Under the pieces are notes generated by a model. That model was not told the origin of the DNA and made no database searches. It was given only the letters and a program-made list of their open reading frames with translations. 64,000 nt of DNA from Paraspadella gotoi (Eukaryota > Chaetognatha). Position numbers and translations under genes: made by a program. The DNA is taken from contig JBJCIZ010000744.1 in assembly GCA_051294375.1 (NCBI GenBank), positions 210,206 through 274,205 of the forward strand, written 5' to 3'. Positions within the stretch are counted from its first letter, which is position 1. Each line of letters begins with the position of its first letter. Of this stretch, positions 34,610 through 45,590 are shown piece after piece.

Positions 34610-34693
34610 GTCTTGATCGGTGACAACGTTATTCATATTTCTTCACTAACTCATATTTTTCAGTGTTAAAACCTAAAATTTAGATATGAAAAT

Positions 34694-34889
34694 CTGTTCG
34701 TCAGTCTATCCCTCCAGTTCATCCGTCCGTTCATTCATCCGTCTGTCCAGGCATTGGTCCCCTCTATTGTCTGACTATTCATCTGTCTGTCCATTTATTC
34801 ATCAATTCGTTACTCATCAGTTTGCCTATCCCTCCGCTCGTTCTGCTATCCATCTGTCCATCCGTCCATCCATTAATAAATCCATCAGT
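34694..34889. repeat. Degenerate tetranucleotide tract, copy 2
   Basis: Same as 25010-25205, inside intron 1 of the second protease copy. Confidence 0.75.
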
Positions 34890-34948
34890 CCAGCTCCTTC
34901 TAACCAAGTCATTTACTATCTTATTTCTCGCTCTCTCTCATATCTCAG

Positions 34949-35246
34949 TACGTGTGCCGGTTGACCGTGACTCAGATAAACGGACAACGGGTCGAGACGG
35001 AGTCGTACGGAACCGGTTTTCTCGTCAAGCGAACATCCGGGTGCCTCGTCCTCACGGCCGGACACAACATCCGGTCCAGAAAAAACCGGACGAAAGCGTT
35101 GAGAGTCGTGATCGACTTTCCGGCGCTCCCCTCCGTCATCGTGGACGAATCCCGGCGTCTTTGGAGGACGCCGCTGCGGAGGCCGCGGCGCGGGGGGCGT
35201 CACTCACTGGACGTTGGGGGAATCGACATTGGGGGATTGCCAGGAG
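34949..35246 (+). CDS. Serine protease, copy 2, exon 2 (catalytic His)
   Basis: Trypsin-like fold peptidases of the V8/HtrA type cleave peptide bonds with a His-Asp-Ser triad. After the acceptor CATATCTCAG the frame reads CRLTVTQINGQRVETESYGT, GFLVKRTSGCLVLTAGHNI and ALRVVIDFPALPSVIVDES. The pattern GTGFLV followed by LTAGH is the classic start of the domain, with His at the end of TAGH. From about codon 65 a GC-rich stretch reads as RRLWRTPLRRPRRGG, unlike a protease. The exon ends phase 1 in this frame, whereas exon 3 needs phase 0. An indel in the GC-rich stretch is the simplest explanation. The donor is GAG|GTGAAGG. Confidence 0.7.
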
Positions 35247-35289
35247 GTGAAGGAGAGAGAGGGAGAGTGGGGGGGGAAGACAGATGAGA

Positions 35290-35357
35290 TGAAATGGAAA
35301 CTGGAAAAAATAAAGAAAGAGAGAGAGGGATGTAAGAAGAAAGGAAAGAGAAGAGGT

Positions 35358-35390
<33 letters not shown>

Positions 35391-35605
35391 AGAGAGAGAA
35401 AGAGAAGAGGGGAAGTAAGAGAAATGAAAAGAAAAAATGCTTAGAGAGAAGAGAGAGAAAGAGAAGAGAGAGAGAAAAAGAAGAGAGAGAGGAAGAGAAG
35501 AGAAAGGAAAGAGAAAGAGATGCTTAGAGAGAGAGAGAGAGAGAAGAGAGAGAGAGGGGAAGTAAAGAGGAAATGAAAGAGTAGAGAGAGAGAGAGAACT
35601 TCGGT
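35290..35605. repeat. (GA)n-rich intron 2, copy 2
   Basis: GA/GAAA repeats filling the intron between exons 2 and 3, starting right after the donor. Tract lengths differ from copy 1. Confidence 0.9.
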
Positions 35606-35638
35606 TTTTTTTCCTCTTTCTGAAAACAAAAAATTCAG

Positions 35639-35797
35639 TTCAACTTTGCCGACGAGGATGGATTCGCTCTTCGCTTCACGGTTCCATTCACAGTCGGCGA
35701 CGCGGACAAGTTCACGATCCTCGGTTATCCTGAGCCCCGACCCACCACGGCTTGCCCCACGTGGCTCCTATATTTTCGGGACAAAAAATCAATGCAG
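35639..35797 (+). CDS. Serine protease, copy 2, exon 3
   Basis: 159 bp, exactly 53 codons, bounded by AAATTCAG and CAG|GTTTTT. It reads FNFADEDGFALRFTVPFTV and DKFTILGYPEPRPTTACPTW. The DGFALRF stretch resembles the D-x-A-L segment that carries the catalytic Asp in this fold, and ILGYP is the typical later strand. An alternative Asp is DVGGID in exon 2. The phase 0 end fits exon 4. Confidence 0.65.
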
Positions 35798-36047
35798 GTT
35801 TTTTGGTCGATTTGATTGTTGGTTTGATTGGGGCGAGGTGTTAACCTTTCTCACATCCAGCCCCTAGGGAAAGAAGAAAATTCTCGCTACAATCGCTAAA
35901 ATATTAGACAGTTCATGAAATAATTATAATCAAGGTTCAAGTTTTTAATTAAATTCAAGGAATAAGAGAGTAGATGATAGAGGCTGACCTAACTCTCTTA
36001 TCTGGACACTCTTATATGGAGTGAATAAACTACTTAGTAGCTATTAT

Positions 36048-36270
36048 GGTGGACTAAAATCCACCAACCGTTCATCAGCGGCCATTGGTGCTGAAGGCAA
36101 GTCAATCGCCTCCCAACCCAAAGGTCTGGGGTTCTAGCCCGGTGGTCTCCTAGCAGTTAAGAGGGACGGGGCGCTTAACCCGCCTGTAACACAGTGTTAC
36201 AGCCTGATCCGAAGCTCAGGGACTTCTTTCATTGAACGGTTCTGTCAATAACAATAATCACTGTCTCTTC
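36048..36270 (+). mobile_element. SINE-1 copy in intron 3, copy 2
   Basis: GGTGGACTAAAATCCACC start, GGGGTTCTAGCCCGG B-box context and CACTGTCTCTTC end. One of the cleanest copies. Confidence 0.7.
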
Positions 36271-36304
36271 ACCATGCTATTATTCTGTAAGAGCCTTATT
36301 TGTT

Positions 36305-36607
36305 GTGTAGTCGGGCATTGCCTAGGTTCACCCCGCCTATAAGCATGACGCCTTCAGTCCTGACCCTGTGGCTCATTGAGTAAAGCCATCAGCTCATGAC
36401 CACTAGGTACTGGGTTCAATCCCAACCCGGTATATACCCTGTGGGTTGCGTGAGGACGGCCGTAAGCCGCCTTGGGGTCATGGCAAACCCTCAAGCCTGG
36501 TTCCAAGCCCAGTACCCGTTCCATGGCTGCTAAAGGGGGTTACAGAAGTTACGGACAGTCATCTTCAGCTCACGTAGCGCCTTATCCACAGTTGAATGAA
36601 TGAATAA
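36305..36607 (+). mobile_element. SINE-2 copy in intron 3, copy 2
   Basis: Clean full copy: TGTGGCTCATTGAGTAAAGC (A-box-like), GGGTTCAATCCCAACC (B box) and a TTGAATGAATGAATAAA tail. SINE-1 and SINE-2 lie about 35 bp apart, as in copy 1. Confidence 0.7.
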
Positions 36608-36668
36608 ATATTATAATTATAATTTCTTCATAGTGTATCATAGCAACCCCTTTCACCTTTCAAAACAG

Positions 36669-36834
36669 AAGCGCTTCCTAGTTCGGTCGGAGGGCGACCT
36701 GGAGTCGATCTCAGGACGCGATGACGAAATCATCTCCTACTCAAACTGGACGGCTGGAGGAAACAGCGGAAGTCCCATCTTTAAGTTTAATGTCGTCACG
36801 AAGGAATGGGAGGCGTTTGGCCTTCACACGCAAG
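36669..36834 (+). CDS. Serine protease, copy 2, exon 4 (catalytic Ser)
   Basis: 55 codons plus one base, starting after CTTTCAAAACAG in phase 0 and ending CAA G|GTGTGA in phase 1. It reads KRFLVRSEGDLESISGRDDE, then SNWTAGGNSGSPIFKFN, then EWEAFGLHTQ. GGNSGSP is the nucleophile block of V8/HtrA-like serine peptidases, with Ser between Asn and Gly. GLHTQG matches the GxHxxG substrate-pocket strand that follows in V8-like enzymes. The first in-frame stop lies well past the donor. This is the strongest domain evidence in the window. Confidence 0.8.
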
Positions 36835-37385
36835 GTGTGAATCTGGCGATGCCATTATTGATTTTCCTTTTGGTTGAGAATATTGTATACCGATCTTATA
36901 CTTAAGAGAATTGTCCTTTCATACAATAGAAACATTCTTTGAAATATTATAACACTTCATTGATAGGAATGTCAGATACTCTGGGTGTTGATAAATAAGA
37001 CTGTGAGAGAATCTGGATTGAAAGAGAACCCAAAGTCCCGGTTTATTTATTTAATGAATGGATAATTTTAACATTGGTTCAGCCAATTTAATAAAATTAT
37101 AAGTAGGTTTATTATTAAAAAATTTACAGGGGACGATCCTCTCAACAAAGGCATTCGGATTAGTCCAGAAGTTTGGACGAGTGCCGAAGAAAATTTGAGA
37201 GCAATAAACTCTTTTCCAGGTTTGTGTTTATTACTGTTGACCAATGCATAATTAAACTCATGCAATCAGCGTGCCTCAAATAGCGAAAAGTTCGAGAACA
37301 TGTTTCGTCAAAACAGTCTCTCACGTCCCTGCAATACCGTTTCATCCTTTTGATTTAAATGATGAAATGTTTTTTATAATTTTAT

Positions 37386-37615
37386 GGTGGACTAAAATCC
37401 ACCAACCATTCATCAGCGGCCATTGGTGCCGGAGGCAAGTCATTCGCCTCCCAACCCAGAGGTCCGGGGTTCTAGCCCGGTGGTCGCCTAGCAGTTAAGA
37501 GGGACGGGGCGCTTAACCCGCCTGTAACACGGTGTTACAGCCTGATCCGAAGCTCAGGGACAGCTTATATTGAACGGTTCTGTCACTAACACATAACAAT
37601 AACTACTGTCTCTTC
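37386..37615 (+). mobile_element. SINE-1 copy in intron 4, copy 2
   Basis: Full-length, with GGTTCTAGCCC and the terminal hairpin. It ends only about 20 bp before the exon 5 acceptor. Confidence 0.7.
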
Positions 37616-37637
37616 AATTTATTTATTTTCTTACCAG

Positions 37638-37772
37638 GATACTCAGAAATGACGCTGGCGTCATACTTGCGCCCTTCTGTGGACACTCGCGCTGAGCTCG
37701 AGGATCTTTTAGATCAGACATTAGAAAAAGTAGAAGATAAACTGGAAGGGTTTCGAAACTTGAGCTTTGAAG
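37638..37772 (+). CDS. Serine protease, copy 2, exon 5
   Basis: 135 bp after TTCTTACCAG, with phase 1 on both sides. The G left by exon 4 plus GA gives Gly, completing GLHTQG, and the frame continues YSEMTLASYLRPSVDTRAEL and DLLDQTLEKVEDKLEGFRN. This is a charged, helix-prone stretch after the protease core that I do not recognise as part of the peptidase fold. The donor is GAAG|GTAAAA. Confidence 0.7.
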
Positions 37773-38164
37773 GTAAAACTTAACGCTTAACTTGGTCGGT
37801 CGGTCAGTGAATATCTGTCAGTATTAACTTACTTAACTTATTAAATGCTCTTACCTCGGCTAATTAACTACAGAGATCTACCATGAGATGCATAATGTGC
37901 AAATATTGTGCAGTTTTGTGATCAGCTGAATTACGAAAAAAGTAAATGTAGCATATTTGATTTAATGCTGATTCATTTTAATTAATCCGATAGGTGACTA
38001 ATTCTTTTCATACTCGTATTGTGATCATCCGAAAATGCTGACATACAATAAAAAGTCATTGCTTCTCTACATCTTAAATTTTTTTTTTTACACATTTTTA
38101 ATTATATTAATATAATTATAATTTGATTTTAATATTAAGTATTATTATTATTATATTAACACAG

Positions 38165-38235
38165 GTGTTAACATCAGCAACGAAGCGAATCTAGAATTCG
38201 ATCAACTCATCAGTCTTCTCCGCGGATTTTATTTA
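38165..38235 (+). CDS. Serine protease, copy 2, exon 6
   Basis: 71 bp after TTAACACAG. With the phase 1 G from exon 5 it makes 24 codons, reading VNISNEANLEFDQLISLLRG and ending FYL in phase 0 at the perfect donor GTAAGT. If the donor is not used, the frame runs into the minisatellite and stops after SEIIIKN. No later exon is seen; the minisatellite and then a gap follow. Confidence 0.6.
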
Positions 38236-39203
38236 GTAAGTGAAATTATTATCAAAAATTAATAAGATTAATTAGATATTAATGTGAAATTATTATCAAA
38301 ATTAATAAGATTAATTAGATATTAATGTGAAATTATATCAAAAATTAATAAGATTAATTAGATATTAATGTGAAATTATTATGCAAAAAATTAATAAGAT
38401 AATATAATTAGATATTAATGTGAAATTATTATCAGAAAATTAATAAGATTTAATTAGATATTAATGGTGAATTATTATCAAAAATTAATAAGATTAATTA
38501 GATATTAATGTGAAATTATTATCAAAAATTAATAAGATTAATTAGATATTAATGTGAAATTATTATCAAAAATTAATAAGATTAATTAGATATTAATGTG
38601 AAATTATTATCAAAAATTAATAAGATTAATTAGATATTAATGTGAAATTATTATCAAATAATAAGATTAATTAGATATTAATGTGAAATTATTATCAAAA
38701 ATTAATAAAGATTAATTTAGATATTAATGCGGAAATTATTATCAAAAAATTAATAAGATTAATTAGATATTAGATGCGAAATTATTATCAAAAAATTAAT
38801 AAGATTAATTAGATATTAATGTGAAATTATTATCAAAAATTAATAAGATTAATTAGATATTAATGCGAAATTATTATCAAAAATTAATAAGATTAATTAG
38901 ATATTAATGCGAAATTATTATCAAAATTAATAAGATTAATTAGATATTAATGCGAAATTATTATCCAAAAAAATAAGATTAATTAGATATTAATGTGAAA
39001 TTATTATCAAAAATTAATAAGATTAATTAGATATTAATGCGAAATTATTATCAAAAATTAATAAGAATTAATTAGATATTAATGCGAAATTATTATCAAA
39101 AATTAAATAAGATTAATTAGATATTAATGCGAAATTATTATCAAAAATTAATAGATTAATTAGATATTAATGCGAAATTATTATCAAAAATTAATAAGAT
39201 TAC
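38236..39203. repeat. 44-bp AT-rich minisatellite, copy 2
   Basis: About 22 units, same unit and same left TGTGAA, right TGCGAA distribution as 28536-29496. Cut by the N gap 39204-39228. Confidence 0.9.
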
Positions 39204-39555
39204 NNNNNNNNNNNNNNNNNNNNNNNNNATAAGTTAACGATCAATTTATGCTATGAATAAATGGGCAGCACATGTTCTCCTTTCATGATATAGCATGACT
39301 AATATGGAGTTTCCGGGCTTACAATTGCTTATTCTCTTTTTTTTTTTTTGCTGTTCCTTCTTGGTACAGTATCGGTTTGATCTTTATGATATAATCCGTA
39401 GACTTTACTTCACTATGAACTGGTATGATTCTTTGGCTTTCCTTTCTCCATCAATCGGTGGATTTAGACTGTTACGTGCACACAGTCTTTTTCTATATCT
39501 AAATTTTTATGGTTTTAACACTTGAAAAAGTATGATTAGGTGGTAAGAAATATGT

Positions 39556-39955
39556 AATAAACGTTGTCACCGATCCATGGACCCTTGCGTTAGTGGTTTT
39601 GCCGCCGCTTCGCTAGCTCCGACAGGATCGTTCCGAGCTCTATCCGGCCCAGTCCGTCCGGATTCGCTTAGTCTCGCCCATTTTCCGGCATTTTGTTTTT
39701 CCGAACTTGATAGCTTCGGCTCGAAAGATCCGCCATTTTTCTCTCAGTTCTTGTTAGCGACATGGAACGGCTTGGATTCTCGGTTTAAACGGCGCCGGGT
39801 TCTTTTAGAACGAAAATTAAGTAACACAAAAATGCCGGCGGACATATGAGGCATACAGATGACCGGGCATGACGATCATGACGTGAGGGCCTTGTGACTG
39901 TTGGGGTGGGGTAGGCACTCGGCACAGAGCCGAGAGGCTCCGGGCTAAAAAAAAA
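39556..39955 (-). pseudogene. Inverted, insertion-laden copy of protease exon 1
   Basis: The reverse complement follows exon 1 from the T run and CCCGGAGCCTCTCGGCTCTG through the ATG, membrane segment, stalk and GGTGACAACG. Many 1-6 base insertions destroy the frame. Homology continues weakly into intron 1 (to about 39490). No other protease exon is found in this orientation. Confidence 0.65.
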
Positions 39956-40239
39956 AAAAAAATAAGGATAAATTTTAAATTATTTTCTTTTTATATTTAA
40001 TTTATTTTTAAATAAACCAAAAGTGTGCGCTTTCTCTGCTTTGTGTATTTTCATTAGTTTACGAGAAATATTGTAATAAAGAAGGCTCGTCATTAAGCTG
40101 AAAGTTAATTCGAGCTAATTAGTTCACGTGAAAGATCGTTGAAAACTATTTTAAAATAATTGGAGGTGATAGATGATTACTTAAATAACAAAATAGGGAT
40201 AGAAAAACTTACCTATATAAATTTTCGAATTTAAATTTT

Positions 40240-42930
40240 TTTTTTCTCGAATAAAAATTTAGAAATGCCATTCGATGTTCAACGAATTTGGGAGATAAAT
40301 TTTAACAAAAGATTATTTTCANNNNNNNNNNNNNNNNNNNNNNNNNNNNNNNNNNNNNNNNNNNNNNNNNNNNNNNNNNNNNNNNNNNNNNNNNNNNNNN
40401 NNNNNNNNNNNNNNNNNNNNNNNNNNNNNNNNNNNNNNNNNNNNNNNNNNNNNNNNNNNNNNNNNNNNNNNNNNNNNNNNNNNNNNNNNNNNNNNNNNNN
40501 NNNNNNNNNNNNNNNNNNNNNNNNNNNNNNNNNNNNNNCAAACCGAAATCGATTCGCCCTTCCAATCCCTCGCGCTGAGTCGGGAACCGGTTGAAAAATA
40601 CATGACTTGTTTAGATATTTTAAAGTTTATTTCACAGATTATAAAAATAAAAATAAAAACTACAGGTCTGGTTTAGATATTTTAAAGTTTATTTCACAGA
40701 TTATAAAAATAAAAACAAAAACTACAGGTCTGGTTTAGATATTTTAAAGTTTATTTCACAGATTATAAAAACAAAAAAGACTTTATCTTATACAAGTTGT
40801 GAAGTTGAAAATATTGGAGCAATTTAGAATTATCATACAGTNNNNNNNNNNNNNNNNNNNNNNNNNNNNNNNNNNNNNNNNNNNNNNNNNNNNNNNNNNN
40901 NNNNNNNNNNNNNNNNNNNNNNNNNNNNNNNNNNNNNNNNNNNNNNNNNNNNNNNNNNNNNNNNNNNNNNNNNNNNNNNNNNNNNNNNNNNNNNNNNNNN
41001 NNNNNNNNNNNNNNNNNNNNNNNNNNNNNNNNNNNNNNNNNNNNNNNNNNNNNNNNNNNNNNNNNNNNNNNNNNNNNNNNNNNNTGATTAGTTTAAAATG
41101 TAATATTAGAAATCGATTTAGTAGTAGGAGAGAAACAATCTCATTGTAGAAAAGTTTATATGGCAAAAAGTTAAAAAATTCTGGGTCGCCTTACTCTACA
41201 CCTTTACTCTTTACCTTCCCTTTTCCCTCAGCACTTACCCCCTACTTTCCTCTCNNNNNNNNNNNNNNNNNNNNNNNNNNNNNNNNNNNNNNNNNNNNNN
41301 NNNNNNNNNNNNNNNNNNNNNNNNNNNNNNNNNNNNNNNNNNNNNNNNNNNNNNNNNNNNNNNNNNNNNNNNNNNNNNNNNNNNNNNNNNNNNNNNNNNN
41401 NNNNNNNNNNNNNNNNNNNNNNNNNNNNNNNNNNNNNNNNNNNCTCTCTCCAATCAGGATTGGCTCCCGACTCATTTTTCTTTCTCCGCTCGGCGTCTCT
41501 CACTTTTTTTTTCTCTGCCTTCGATGACCTTTGACCTNNNNNNNNNNGATCGGTGGAACATTGATAAACAGCTAGACAGATACACAAACAAATCCAAAAC
41601 CGACAGACAGACTGACATAATCATATTCCTCACCTCCTCACCTTGAACGAAAAGAGGGTAAGGTCTCGACGCTCTCTCTCTCTCTCTCTATCTCTGTCAC
41701 TCTCCCTCTTTTTCTTTATCTCTCTCTCTATCTCACCTTTTTAACTTTTTAATCNNNNNNNNNNNNNNNNNNNNNNNNNNNNNNNNNNNNNNNNNNNNNN
41801 NNNNNNNNNNNNNNNNNNNNNNNNNNNNNNNNNNNNNNNNNNNNNNNNNNNNNNNNNNNNNNNNNNNNNNNNNNNNNNNNNNNNNNNNNNNNNNNNNNNN
41901 NNNNNNNNNNNNNNNNNNNNNNNNNNNNNNNNNNNNNNNNNNNNNNNNNNNNNNNNNNNNNNNNNNNNNNNNNNNNNNNNNNNNNAAAAAAAACGAACTA
42001 TTTTTGATCTCTGTTGATCATCGTCGTCTTTGTCTCTTATTCGTCGTTGTCATCGTTTAGTCGTCGTTTTTGTCATCGTCTTTACAATTATTGTTCATTT
42101 CCCTAAAATCCTTTGTCCTTTGTTCACTCACCTCTATCACTATCACTATCACTATCACTAACCTCAAACTTGTCTTCTCTTTTCTCTTACTTCCTTCGCT
42201 ACAACGAACCTTACCAGAACTCACCACAAGTCTTAATTCGACCCTACCCCAATCTCTAACCCCAAACCCTAACCAAGTAACCATATTCTCTAACCCCAAC
42301 CCCTATCCATATTCTCTAACCCCAATCCTCCAAAATCTCACTTTTTGGTGTTTTGACTTTGGAATTGACTTCGATTGCTTCGTCGACTCGAAGACGCCAG
42401 GCATGCGCCCCCCTCTGCCTCCCCCCAAACTGAATAACAAATTCCTCTCCCTTTTTCTTTGTCTTTTTGTCTCTGTGTTTCAGTACAATGTTAAAATGGT
42501 AAAATTGAAAACAAAAATTGGGGTTTAAAACTCACAGAACATAAAAAAAAACCTTTAGATATCTTTAGGTAACTATACTGGAAAACATTAAGCTAAATTT
42601 TATATTTATGATTATAAAAGTATCTAATAGACGAAAATTGTCAAGTTACAAGGACGAAATTGATTTCCTTGTAAAAAGTTTGTATATGAATCGATAATTA
42701 AAATTAATAATATTACTTTATAAAATTGATACCAAAAAAATCCATTTTAGAATTTAATTTCGTTTTTTTCACCTTCACTCATGGATAAGAGACAATCACC
42801 CTCAAATTCACGGTCGCCCCAGCCCCAGCCCCAGCCATCCCCGGCTAACCCCTCTCTTCCTTCGGCTCTCTCGAGGTCACCCAACATTTATGAGCCACCA
42901 AATTTCTTCTTATCGCATAACACGAGTCGA
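40240..42930. repeat. Duplicated block E, copy 1
   Basis: Direct copy of 50110-52900, with four large N runs where the other copy has sequence. It includes a 62-bp cassette array, CT microsatellites and a CTATCA-type repeat (42130-42161). Confidence 0.85.
40604..40790. repeat. 62-bp cassette repeat, three units
   Basis: Units contain GGTTTAGATATTTTAAAGTT, TATTTCACAGATTATAAAAA and AAAAACTACAGGTCT. The copy at 50413-50650 has four units. Confidence 0.85.
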
Positions 42931-43005
42931 GAAAAAGAGGAGGGATGGGAGAGAAGGGGAAGAGCAATTCATTTCAAATCTCAAACGGCGCCACGCCAAG
43001 CAGTG
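42781..43005 (+). CDS. Candidate first exon, Ser/Pro/Gln-rich start
   Basis: It starts at ATG (CACTCATGG) and runs 75 codons to a consensus donor CAGTG|GTAAGT at 43006, phase 0. It begins MDKRQSPSNSRSPQPQPQPS and later reads SRSPNIYEPPNFFLSHNTSR. There is no signal peptide, so the product would start in the cytosol or nucleus. The second copy of block E (52744 onward) has frame-breaking deletions and loses the homology before the donor. It could join 43969-44294, which starts in phase 0. No family recognised. Confidence 0.4.
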
Positions 43006-43019
43006 GTAAGTAAGAGATA

Positions 43020-43960
43020 CATTCTCTAGAATAATTACTAAATGAGATTGAGATTTCATCATCTCATCATATAGTAGTAAATCATTTTATGCTCATATGA
43101 ATTTCTGACTGTAATATTTTTAGGCATATATTTGGATATATACTTTTCATTATAGTTTAGTAGTTTTAATTGATCATAGATAATTTTGTTGATAATTTGA
43201 TAGAGCATTTTTAATTTATTCATAATCTATTGAAGAGTTCTATCTCTATCCTGGCTGACCTTTTTCATAACTCATAAATACTTATATTCAAAGGTGAAAT
43301 CAATGCCAGCTTGGATCAAGGAGTATTCTACATATCTCTAGAGCAAAATATCTCTGAATCCCTGCTCAAGTATAAGTGTTGAATAGTTGTTTTAAATAAA
43401 CAATAATTATAATAATAAAATAAATGTTTCTATTTTGTCATTTAGCTATTTAGCTATTGTAATAAATCCAGAAACTAGAAAGGCACGCGCAGAGCCAACT
43501 ATCACTGAATATAAGTAAACAAATAATATATAATTCATAACCTGAGTCTCCACTCACTATATAAGGCAGGGGGGGGAATAAAAATGCCCTGATTAGCAGG
43601 TGTTTAATTTAAAACTCTGCTGATTTGGGTGATTTTAATTATTGAATTGATTAAATATTATTATGTATTATTATTATTATTATTATTTATTATATTATTA
43701 TTATATATATTATAGATAATTATTATCATAATCTATTTCAAATATTTGATTGATATTTTTTTATTTTTTTTAATTTTTTATTTTTTTGATTTTGATTTTA
43801 TTATTTGATTGATTTTATTTTGACTGGTAAAATTTATATAAATTAACTTAAGATTTAATTTTAATTCGTATTTGATCGAATTTATTACTTGACCTAATTC
43901 ATTATTTTTTTTATTGATTTTTTAGTATATTAATTAATAAATCCCCCCCCCAAAAAAACA
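43020..43960. other. AT-rich sequence, no gene
   Basis: Includes an (ATT)n tract (43660-43720) and T-rich runs. 43570-43960 is repeated inverted at 57180-57553. If the three-exon gene is real, this is its first intron. Confidence 0.6.
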
Positions 43961-43968
43961 AACAAAAG

Positions 43969-44294
43969 GAACCCCGCCTAGCGATTCCACCGCCTACGAC
44001 GAAACTCTCTTCTCACGCTTTCTCAACTCGGGTCGCCATCTTGGCCACCCCACTCTCCGGCTTCGCTGCTGCCGCCGCGCCCTGCCCCGTTTCCTCTATC
44101 GCGCGGCCCGGTGGGCGGTGTCGATGCAGCCTCTTCCCTCGCCTCTACGCCGAAGTAAATCGTCTCGTTTCTCACGTCAGTTTCACCTCGACGTCGAAAA
44201 ACGTCTCTCGGCGCGATGTGAGTCGTTGTTGCGAACATCGCGGAAGGCGGACGGAATATGACATTGCTCTTCCATGTCGCCATCGAGCCCGGGG
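43969..44294 (+). CDS. Candidate exon with Ig-fold-like pattern, copy 1
   Basis: GC-rich exon homologous to 56873-57180, with several indels that break the frame. Readable parts are CPVSSIARPGG and LYAEVNRLVSHVSFTSTSKN. Its acceptor AACAAAAG lacks a pyrimidine tract and is weak. The GCCATCTTGGCC inside it resembles a YY1 site, so part of this could be promoter instead. Confidence 0.35.
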
Positions 44295-44708
44295 GTCGAG
44301 AAAGAAGAGAAGAAGAGAAGGGGAGGAGGACGCTCGCGGTCGGAGCCGAATGCGAGAGAGAGCGAGAGGAGAGCGGCGTCGTACAGATAGAGGAATAGAT
44401 AAATAGTCTTTATCTTTTCTATGTAATGTGTGTCTTATAACATGAATGATAATTATTAATTATTGTGATAGCATTTTCACCGTCGACTTCCGAAAAAAGC
44501 TTCAAGACTTTTAATGTTTAAAGTTTACTTCTAATACATTGTACAACTATGACATTGCCACGATGGACTATGCATTGCACATTCTCGACGATTCGAGATT
44601 AAAAATTCGGAATTATACACAATTTGTTTTCTTCAACCGACGATTTTTCGACTATCCGATTTCCCCCCCTCACTCCAAACCACACCCCCCACTCCCCGGT
44701 CGCCTCAG

Positions 44709-44850
44709 GTCGACCCCCGTTTCACCCCGTCGACATCGAGAGCATTCCCAACCACCCCGAGGAGCGGGAGTCTCCTTCCCGATGGGCCACCAAGTTCCTC
44801 TCGAGAATGTTCGAAGAAGTAGACTGCGAATGATGAAGGGAATCAAGTAT
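44709..44850 (+). CDS. Candidate third exon, copy 1
   Basis: It follows a long pyrimidine tract ending CGCCTCAG that is conserved in the inverted copy. One frame reads GVSFPMGHQVPLENVRRSRL. The other copy gives CFPDGHQVPRRECRRSRLKD, so GHQVP and RRSRL are shared. A basic cluster is visible but no domain. The end of the exon was not determined. Confidence 0.3.
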
Positions 44851-44994
44851 CTAGATTCGAATGCGGCCCGGTCGATTTGTGAGAAGTTGGAAGGGTTTGT
44901 TGGGGGGAGGGCAGTCGATTGCGTGAAGAGTTGAAAGGTTTGTGGGGGGTAGTCGGGGGTCTTTTTGTGAACTTCCCAATAACTCGGCCGACTG

Positions 44995-45590
44995 TCTTAT
45001 GGATTGAGGGAAAGTCCCATTTAGACATTAGCGTCATTTGAAATCCAATTCCCGTAGACTTATCCCCATTTGGGGATTTTAGGGATCTGGTGCGGTTCTT
45101 TGGTAAAGGTTTTGGGTAAGTTTGGAGACCTTTGGGGGTGAATTGTTGTCCTAATACGTATGCAGTTATTGATGTACTGTGAAATTAGATTTTATAGTCA
45201 CGGTATAATTAACACTTGCCTGTTTTATTTATTTCTTCCTTTTCCATTTTTCATGGATTATATTTTTATCATTTGCTCTCGCTGACATCATCTCATCACC
45301 CAGCTGTTTTGTTATTTTAGTGCGTAGTGGCGGTTACCGCGTATTTTATAATTAATTAATATTATTCGTTGTGTTAAAGCGTATCTTGGTTTTAAAGTGC
45401 TAATTATTGAAGCGACGTGATTCAAAGTTGTCATTTGTTTAATTTCTGTATGAATTAAATTGTTTAATTCTATCATTAATATTTTAAGATGATTAGCCAA
45501 ACAATATAAATGCAGTTGAAAATTTGTCTGAGAGCAACGAGTGAAATGTCTGGGTCATTATCACGATCTTTTAAATCATCAATTTTTCAG
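44995..45590. other. No gene seen
   Basis: AT-rich sequence after the candidate third exon. It is partly repeated inverted at 55560-56050. Nothing recognisable. Confidence 0.55.

Noticed and set aside
40319-41587. Open frames made mostly of X residues
   Set aside because: They are N runs, not sequence.
42230-42330. Telomere-like repeats (CCCTAACC appears)
   Set aside because: Only isolated matches within a loose ACCCCAATC/TATCCATATTCTCT repeat. No tandem hexamer array.
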